Below are positions 57,150 to 64,000 of a stretch of DNA of 64,000 nt, piece by piece. Source of the DNA: Antilocapra americana (taxonomy: Eukaryota; Chordata; Mammalia; Artiodactyla; Antilocapridae); NCBI GenBank assembly GCA_007570785.1, contig ML660774.1, forward strand, positions 4,190,201-4,254,200, given 5' to 3'. A model generated the notes under the pieces. The model worked only from the letters and a program-made list of their open reading frames with translations. It was not told the origin of the DNA and did no database searches. The number at the start of each line of letters is the position of its first letter. The stretch's first letter is position 1. Made by a program: the position numbers and the translations under genes.

Positions 57150-59172
57150 TGGGGTCTGTGTGACCTGCTGGACTTCAGCACACCATGCTTCCCTGTTCCT
57201 CACCAACTCCCAGAGCTTGCTCAAACTCATGTCCATCGAGTCAGTGTTACCATCCACCCATCTCATCCTCTGTCGTCCCCTTCTTCTCTCACCTTCAGTC
57301 TTTCCTAGCATCAGGGTCTTTGCCAATGAATATGTTTTTCACATCAGGTGGCCAAAATATTGGAGTTTCAGCTTCAGAATCAGTTCTTCCAATGAATATT
57401 CAGGACTGATCTCCTTTAGGATGGACTGGTTGGATCTCCTTGCAGTCCAAGGGACTCTCCAGAGTCTTCTCCACCACCACAGTTCAAAAGCATCAATTCT
57501 TTGGTGCTCAGCTTTCTTTATGGTCCAACTCTCACATCCACACATGACTTCTGTAAAAATCATAGCTTTGACAGGACAGCCCTTTGTCAACAAAGTAATA
57601 TCTCTGCTTTTTCATAGGCTATCTAGGTTGGCCATAGTATTCTTTTAAGGAGCAAATATCTTTTAATTCCATGGCTGCAGTCACCATCTGCAGTGATTTT
57701 GGAGCCCAAGAAATAAAGTCTGTCACTATTTCCATTGTTTCCCCATCTATTTGCCATGAAATGATGGGATGGGATTCCATGGTCTTCCTTTTTTTGAATG
57801 TTGGGTTTTAAACCAGCTTTTTCACTCTCCTCTTTCACTTTCATCAAGTGGTTCTTTAGTTCCTCTTCACTTCCTGCCATAAGGGTGTTGTCACTTGCAT
57901 ATTTGAGGTTATTGATATTTCTCCCAGCAATCTTGATTCCAGCTTGTGCTTCATCCAGTCAGGCATTTTGCATGATGTACTCTGCATATAAGTTAAATAA
58001 ACAAGATGACAATATATAGCCTTGATGTACTCCTTACTCAATTTGGAACCAGTCCATTTTTCCATGTCCAGATCTAACTGTTGCTTCTTTATCTGCATAC
58101 AGATTTCTCAGGAGGCAGGAAAGGTGGGCTGGTATTAAGAATTTTTCATAGTTTGTTGTGATTCACACAGTCAAAGGCTTTAGCGTAGTCAATGAAGCAG
58201 AAGTAGATGCTTTTCTGGAATTCTATTGCTTTTTCTATTATCTAAAGGATGTTGACAATTTGATTTCTGGTTCCTCTGCCTTTTCGAAATCCAGCATGAA
58301 CATTTGGAAGTTCTTAGTTCATGCACTGTTGAAACATAGCTTGGAGAATTTTCAGCATCACTTTGCTATCAGTGAGATGAGTACAAATGTACTGTAATTT
58401 GAGCATTCTTTGGCATTGCCTTTCTTTGACATTGGAATGAAAACTGACTTTGTCCAGTCCTGTGGCCACTGCTGAGTTTACCAGATTTGTTGGCATTCTG
58501 AGTGCAGCACTTTCACAGCATCATCTTTCTCAGATGTGAAATAGCTCAACTGGAATTACATCACCTCCACTAGCTTTGTTAGTAATGATGCTTCCTAAGA
58601 CCCACTTGACTTCACACTACAGGATGTCTGGCTCTAGGTGAGCAATCCCACCATCATGATTATCTGAATCATTAAGATCTTTTTTGTATAGTTCTTCTGT
58701 GTATTCTTCCCACTTCTTCTTAATCTCTTATTCTGTTAGGTCCATACCATTTCTGTCCTTTATTGTGTTCATCTTTGCATGAAATGTTCCCTTGGCATCC
58801 CTAATTTTCTTGAAGAGAACTCTAGTCTTTCCCATTTTATTGTTTTCCTCTATTTCTTTGCACTGATCACCTAGGAAGGCTTTCTTATCCCTCCTTACTA
58901 TTCACTGAAACTCTGCATTCAGATGGATATGTCTGTCCTTTTATCCTTTGCCTTTAGCTTCCCTTCTTTTCTCAGCTATTTGTAAGGCCTCCTCAGACAA
59001 TTTGCATTTCTTCTTGGGGATGGTTTTTATCACCACCTCCTGTACAATGTTATGAACTTCCATCCATAGTTCATCAGGCACTCTGTCTATCAGATCTAAT
59101 CCCTTGAATCTATTTGTCACTTCCACTGTATAATCATAATGGGTTTGATTTAGGTCATACCTGAATGGTTTA
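57150..59172 (-). mobile_element. BovB LINE, 3' two-thirds of a nearly full-length copy
   Basis: Continuous complement of BovB from near its 3' end (cttcagcacaccatgcttcc) through the tail region (ccaaaatattggagtttcag, gatctccttgcagtccaagg), the RT (aacaagatgacaatatatag and on) to the linker before it (cacttccactgtataatc). It continues at 60178 after an inserted BovB. The last about 40 bp of the 3' end are lost. At 57890-57901 the RT metal-binding motif reads Y-A-S-D, not Y-A-D-D. Confidence 0.95.
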
Positions 59173-60168
59173 AATTAAAGAGATGGGAATACCAGACCGT
59201 CTGACCAGCCTCTTGAGAAACCTATATGCAGGTCTGGAAGCAACAGTTAGAACTGGACATGGAACAACAGACTGGTTCCAAATAGGAAAAAGGAGTACAT
59301 CAAGGCTGTATATTGTCACCCTGCTTAATTAACTTATATGTAGAGTACATCATGAGAAACGCTGGGCTGGAGGAAGCACAAGCTGGAATCAAGATTGCCA
59401 GGAGAAATATCAATAACCTCAGATACGCAAATGACACCACCCTTATGGCAGAAAGGGAAGAAGAACTAGAGCCTCTTGATGAAAGTGAAAGAGGAGAGTG
59501 AAAAAGTTGGCTTAAAGCTTAACATTCAGAAAACTAAGGTCATGCATCCGGTCCCATCACTTCATGGCAGATAGATGGGGAAACAGTGGCTGACATTATT
59601 TTGGGGGGCTCCAAAATCACTGCAGATGGTGATTGCAGCCATGAAATTAAAAGACACTTACTCCTTGGAACAGAGACATTACTTTGCCAACAAAGGTCCA
59701 TCTAGTCAAGGCTATGGTTTTTCCAGTGGTCATGTATGGATGTGAGAGTTGGACTATCAAGAAAGCTGAGTGCGAAGAATTGATGGTTTTGAAGTGTGGT
59801 GTTGGAGAAGACTCTTGAGAGTCCCTTGGACTGCAAGGAGATCCAACCAGTCCATCCTAAAGAAAGTCAGTCCTGAATATGCATTGGAAGGACTGATGCT
59901 GAAGCTGAAATGCCAATCCTTTGGCCACCTGATGTGAAGAACTGACTCATTGGAAAAGATCCTGATGCTGGGAAAGATTGAGGGCAGGAGAAGAAGGGGA
60001 CTACAGAGGATGAGATGGCTGGATGGCATCACCAACTCAATGGACATGGGTTTGGGTGGAATCAAGGAGTTGGTCATGGACAGGGAGGCCTGGCATGCTG
60101 CGATTCATGGGATCACAAAGAGTCGAGTCGGACATGACTAAGTGACTGAACTAAACTGAACTGAACTT
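59173..60168 (+). mobile_element. BovB LINE inserted in another BovB
   Basis: Sense-strand BovB, 5'-truncated within the RT domain, ending in the typical tail actaaactgaactgaactt. The 9-bp TSD aatggttta lies at 59164-59172 and 60169-60177, inside the older BovB. The RT reads ..SRCILSPCLINLYVEYIMRN-like text and ..NLRYANDTTLMAE.. (Y-A-N-D at 59424-59435), plus later deletions (for example about 59670 and 59540), so it is dead. Confidence 0.96.
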
Positions 60169-60177
60169 AATGGTTTA

Positions 60178-61185
60178 GTGGTTTTCCATACTTTCTTCAA
60201 TATAAATGTGAATTTTTCAATAAGAAGTTCATGATTTGATCCACAGTCAGTTCCTGGTCTTATTTTTGCTGACTGTATAGAGCTTCCCCATCTTCTGTTG
60301 CAGAGAATATGATCAATCTGATTTCAGTATTGACCATCTGTTGATGTCCATGTGTAGAATCTTCCCTTTTATTGTTGGAAGAGGGTGTTTGCTTTGACAA
60401 GTGTGTTCTCTTGGTAAAATTCTGTTAGTCTTTTCCCTGATTTATTTTGTACTCCAAGGCCAAACTTGCCTGTGACTCCATGTATCTCTTGACTTCCTAC
60501 TTTTGCATTACAGTCCCCTATGATGAAAAGGACATCTTTTGGGGGTGTTACTTCTAGAAGGTCTTGTAGACCACCATAGAACCATTCAACTTAAGCTTCT
60601 TAGGCATAAGTGGTTGGGGCATAGGCTTAGATTGCTGTGATATTAAATGGTTTGCCCTGGAAAATTAGAGATCATTCTGTCATTTTTGAGATGGCACCCA
60701 AGTACTGCATTTTGGACTCTTTTGTTGACTATGAGGGCTACTCCATTTTTTCTAAGGGATTCTTGCCCACAGTAGATATAATGGTCATCTGAATTAAATT
60801 TGCTTATCCCAGTCCATTTTAGTTCACTGATTCCCAAAATGTCGATGGTCACTCTTGCTATCTCCTGTTTGGCCACTTCTAGTTTATCTTGTTTCCTGGA
60901 CCTAACATTCCAGGTTCCTGTGCAATATTGTTTTTTATGACATCAAATTTACAACATCCATCATCAGTCAAATCCACTGTTTGCATTGTTTTCCCTTTGG
61001 CTTAGCTTCTTCATTCCTTCTGGAGCAATTTCTCCACTCTTCTCCAGGAGCATTTTGGGTACTTATCAACGTAGGAAGTTCATTTTTCAGTGTCATATAT
61101 TTTTGCCATTTCATACTGTTCATTGGATTTTCAAGGCAAAAATACTGAAGTGGTTTGTCATTCCCTCCTCCAGTGTTTGTTTTAA
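60178..61185 (-). mobile_element. BovB LINE, 5' third of the interrupted copy
   Basis: Resumes the older BovB exactly where the insertion split it. It carries the apurinic-type endonuclease region and runs to the 5' end near 61185 (complement of the start lies in gtcattccctcctccagtg). Together with 57150-59172 about 3.0 kb remains, close to a full BovB of about 3.2 kb. Confidence 0.93.
60206..60876 (-). pseudogene. BovB endonuclease domain remnant
   Basis: Frames read ..VTIDILGISELKWTGISKF.., ..LRKNGVALIVNKRVQNAV.., then after a stop near 60643 ..GDCNAKVGSQEIHGVTGKFG.. and finally ..TDCGSNHELLI.. Catalytic motifs of this nuclease family are recognisable in order. The last is S-N-H (Asn codon at 60234-60236), where the family has S-D-H. 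Stops break the frame. Confidence 0.85.
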
Positions 61186-61205
61186 GTAGATATATTAAGA
61201 TTTTT

Positions 61206-61412
61206 GGCTTCCCTGATGTCTCGGAGGGTAAAGAATCCACCTGCAATGTGGCAGACCTGGATTTGATCCCTGGGTTGGGAAAATTCCCTGGAGGAGGACA
61301 TGGCAACCCACTCCAGTATTCTTGCCTGGAAAATCCAAGGAGATTAGCCTGGTGGGCTATAGTCCATGGAGTCACAAAGAGTCATACATGACTGCATGAC
61401 TAAGCACAGCAC
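61206..61412 (+). mobile_element. Bov-tA SINE, full length
   Basis: ggcttccctgatgtctcgga, ccacctgcaatgtggcag, tggatttgatccctgggttg, ccactccagtattcttgcct, gtcacaaagagtcatacatg. Perfect 12-bp TSD attaagattttt at 61194-61205 and 61413-61424. It landed just outside the BovB 5' end. Confidence 0.97.
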
Positions 61413-61639
61413 ATTAAGATTTTTAGTTGGAGTTCCAGAATCAAACTCTCACCAATTAATAGAATGAATGTAGAGAGAAGTAGAAGAATATAATAGCCTT
61501 GAAAAGCATATGAACCCATTCAACATAATAAAGATTTATACAATTTTCATATAACAGTAGGATATAAATCTCTTCAAGTTTCCATAGACTAGAAACTGGA
61601 AGACACCAGAACATATCCAGAGACACAAGACCAGGAGCA

Positions 61640-62110
61640 AAAATTTCATGGTTTGAAGGTATTTAAATCATATAGACTTGGTTATCTTATTATTGTGGAA
61701 TTATGTTAGAGATCAATATCAAAAGACATTTGAAAATACCCATATATTTCCAAGTGCAGTGTGATAGTAACCAAGAGAGATCTTTGACTTAGCTATTGAA
61801 AGCCTCAGTAAAGTTAGAAGGCTAAAAATAACAAACAAACAACAACAACAACAAAAATAACCAGAGGGTAATTGTAGAGAAGAAAGCATTTAAATGAGAA
61901 ATTAGTATAAAAGATACTTTAAAAAATCCCATATATTTGGAAATTAAATGCCCACTTTTAAATTAGGAGTGTATCTAAGAAGCCATAACAGGGAAAATAA
62001 GAAAAAGTGTGTAATAGAATAAAAATGAAAAGAGAATTGACTAGAATTTATTGCATGGAACTGAAGCTGCTCAATGAAATTAAATACAATATGGAATCTT
62101 GAATAAGGCA
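61640..62110 (+). mobile_element. Decayed L1M ORF2 (endonuclease to linker)
   Basis: aaatcatatagacttggtta, ttgtggaattatgttagaga tcaatat..., aagagagatctttgacttag, cccatatatttggaaattaa, aataagaaaaagtgtgtaat, attgcatggaactgaagctg follow L1 ORF2 in sense. Translation shows a worn L-W-D-x-x-K-A-like end. The (AAC)n at 61828-61858 interrupts it. Confidence 0.6.
61828..61858. repeat. AAC microsatellite
   Basis: (aac)n with aaac starts. Confidence 0.9.
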
Positions 62111-62515
62111 TAAAAATAAATAATGGACACTAGGATAAAATTTTGTGAGATTTGAACAAAATCTATAATTTAGTTAGTAACACTGTATCACATGTCAATT
62201 TCCTGTTTGTTTGGTTATTTTTTGCAACATAATATTTCTTTATATTCTCAGAATTGGATTAGAAGTTTCAAGCCACATTCAAATGTTTTAATCACTGAGA
62301 TAATAAACTTTCTAAATTTTTGGCAGCAATACTAGATGCCAAAATACATGGAACTGTGAATACAAACTTGAAATCTAGCATTCTATTCATAATAAGTCAA
62401 ACAAGTGGAATTAATATGTCACAAATTTTTTAGCTAGGCAAAAATTCATAAGTTTTGTAAAATATATACATACACAAGATTTTCTACAATGCTTGGTAAA
62501 GGCTTGAGAAAGAAC
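62111..62515. other. Unique AT-rich DNA
   Basis: Nothing recognised. Confidence 0.4.
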
Positions 62516-62540
62516 ATCAACAACAACAACAACAACAAAG
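62516..62540. repeat. AAC microsatellite
   Basis: About seven perfect AAC units. Confidence 0.92.
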
Positions 62541-62664
62541 CAGAGAGAGACAGAGAAATTGGAAAATATAAACTAAATGAAATGGGAGTACTGAATATGA
62601 AATAGAAAAAATAAAATAAACTACATAAAATTAAAAGATCATCATGTAGTCCTATTGTTTTTAA

Positions 62665-62795
62665 ATATGGCTGCTCATTAGAAACACATCTGGAGCTTTG
62701 GAAGAAAAAAAAAAGGCATACCTGGGCATTTTCATTTTCTAAAAAATCCCAAGGTAGTTCTGATATGCATCTGGATTTTAAAAAGTGATTATAGT
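62665..62795. mobile_element. Possible MER5-type DNA element
   Basis: ctcattagaaacacatctgg agcttt..., then a palindromic-like partner cctgggcattttcattttct resembles the MER5A pattern. Interrupted by an A-run at 62706-62714. Confidence 0.45.
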
Positions 62796-62925
62796 TTTCT
62801 CTATTAAATAGTAGTTTTAATGATAGAGAATTCTGTTTCAACAGAAAATGTTGACCAATCATGATATAATTATTCTTTAAGCAAAAATTCACAATAGTAG
62901 AAGACATTTATCTATTTTCATAATC

Positions 62926-63787
62926 TATCAGTCAGTTCAGTTGCTCAGTTGTGTCCAACTCTTTGTGACCCCATGGACTGCAGCACACCAGCCTTCCCTG
63001 TCCATCACCAACTCCCAGAGCTTACTCAAACTCACGTCCATCGCATCAATGATGTCATCCAGCCATCTCATCCTCTGTTGTCCCCTTCTCCTTCTATCTT
63101 CAATCTTTCCCAGCATCAGGGTCTTTTCCAATGAGGCAGCTCTTTGCATGACGTGGCCAAAGTATTGCAGTTTCCGCTTCACCATCAGTCCTTCCAATGA
63201 ACACCCAGGACTGATCTCCTTTAGGATGGACTGGTTGGATCTCCTTGCAGTCCAAGGGACTCTCAAGAGTCTTCTCCAACACCACAGTTCAAAAGCATCA
63301 ATTCTTAGGTGCTCAGCTTTCTTTAGAGTCTAACTCCCACATCTGTACATGACTTCTGGAGAAATCATAACTTTGATGAGATGGACCTTTGCTGGCAAAA
63401 TAATTTCTCTGCTTTTTAATAGTGTGTCTAGGTTGGTCATAGCTTTTCCTCCAAGGAGCAAGTGTCTTTTAATTTCATGGCTGCAGTCACCACCTGCAGT
63501 TATTTTGGAGCCCAAGAAATAAAATCTCTCACTGTTTCCGTTGTGTCCCCATCTATTTGCCATGAAGTGATGGGACTAGATGCCATGATATTTTGTGTTT
63601 TGAATGTTGAGCTTTAAGCCAACATTTTCACTCTCCTCTTCCACTTTCATCAAGAGGCTCTTTAGTTCTTCTTCCCTTTCTGCCATAAGTGTGGTGTCAT
63701 CTGCATATCTGAGGTTACTGATATTCCTCCCAGCAATCTTGATTCCAGCTTGTGCTTCATCCAGCCCAGTATTTCACATGATGTACA
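62926..63787 (-). mobile_element. BovB LINE, 5'-truncated, with TSD
   Basis: Complement of BovB from its tail (tcagtcagttcagttgctca) to the RT domain (gcatatctgaggttactgat, attgcttcatccagcccag-like text). Perfect 8-bp TSD tcataatc at 62918-62925 and 63788-63795. Confidence 0.96.
62937..63780 (-). pseudogene. BovB ORF2 RT-to-C-terminus fragment
   Basis: Reads ..LRYADDTTLMAEREEELK.. (catalytic Y-A-D-D kept at 63696-63707), ..FLGSKITAGGDCSHEIKR.., ..MISPEVMYRCGS, then after a frame change ..[18 protein letters not shown].. and ..[20 protein letters not shown].. to the end of the protein. It is broken by frame changes near 63330 and 63590. Confidence 0.88.
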
Positions 63788-63795
63788 TCATAATC

Positions 63796-63878
63796 ATGAT
63801 ATATTTATAGTTAATAGCCAGACAAAAAATAAAAGAGCATTACAATTGCAAGCCATAATGGAAACATGATTAACCTGA
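63796..63878. other. Unique DNA
   Basis: Short stretch, nothing recognised. Confidence 0.4.
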
Positions 63879-64000
63879 CACTGCTGCTGCTGCTGCTAAG
63901 TTGCTTCAGTCGTGTCTGACTCTGTGCAGCCCCATAGATAGCAGCCCACCAGGCTCCCCCGTCCCTGGGATTCTCCAGGCAAGAACACTGGAGTGGGTTG
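63879..64000 (-). mobile_element. Bov-A2-type SINE, cut by the window end
   Basis: Starts with the complement of the (cag)n tail (actgctgctgctgctgctaa), then gttgcttcagtcgtgtctga, gattctccaggcaagaacac tggagtggg... It runs off the window, so its length is unknown. Confidence 0.93.

Noticed and set aside
57160..57648. 162-codon plus-strand open frame
   Set aside because: It is the opposite strand of the BovB 3' region; the same text (PSxHLILCxPLLLxPS..) recurs at every minus-strand BovB copy.
62941..63333. 130-codon plus-strand open frame
   Set aside because: Also antisense to BovB; same recurring shadow.

Overview
This window looks like non-coding nuclear DNA from a bovid ruminant (cattle, buffalo, sheep or goat type). 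The evidence is lineage-specific retrotransposons: about 18 copies of the tRNA-headed Bov-tA / Bov-A / Bov-A2 SINEs and eight pieces of the RTE-clade LINE BovB. There are also ruminant-type LINE-1 pieces and older mammalian repeats (L1M, L2, MIR, MER5-like, a mariner-type MITE). The base composition is AT-rich with no visible CpG island. I find no host exon, no intact host gene, no RNA gene and no CRISPR array. Every long open frame that I could explain lies in a LINE remnant, on the opposite strand of one, or in simple sequence. The window therefore reads as intergenic or deep intronic DNA, and the sequence alone does not say which.

Layout. 1-7 kb: unique AT-rich DNA with a palindromic MITE (731-814), four SINEs (two with sharp target-site duplications, TSDs), a decayed L1 ORF2 piece (3571-3988), a 400-base run of N (4731-5130) and a 373-bp L1 tail with an 11-bp TSD. 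7-25 kb: mostly unique sequence with a truncated BovB, an L1 3' end (10930-11370), SINEs, a MIR split by a TG microsatellite (17163-17420), an L1M 3' end (17465-18285) and an L2-plus-MIR pair (19273-19560). 25-27 kb: a young 5'-truncated L1 (25213-26625) on the minus strand. It has a 13-bp TSD, a long ORF2 C-terminal frame and a G-rich 3' UTR tract. 27-42 kb: the most repeat-poor part. It holds a 60-bp near-perfect palindrome (29511-29570), an orphan L1 5'-UTR fragment with its own TSD and a Bov-A2 dimer at its tail (31061-31548), and several BovB 3' ends. 42-46 kb: a CA microsatellite followed by a plus-strand BovB 3' half and a SINE pair. 51.9-53.6 kb: a young L1 reverse-transcriptase fragment inside an older L1 3' end. 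57-64 kb: a BovB-dominated block. A nearly full-length minus-strand BovB (57150-61185) is interrupted by a plus-strand BovB (59173-60168, 9-bp TSD). Another BovB with an 8-bp TSD (62926-63787) and a SINE cut by the window end follow.

These parts do not form an operon, pathway or other cooperating system. They record successive retrotransposition: L2 and MIR oldest, then L1M and MER5-like elements, then BovB, the SINEs that use its 3' end, and ruminant L1. I saw nothing that I can support as a previously undescribed biological system. The most informative items are the nested BovB pair, the changed catalytic motifs in BovB copies, the orphan L1 5' fragment and the palindrome at 29.5 kb.
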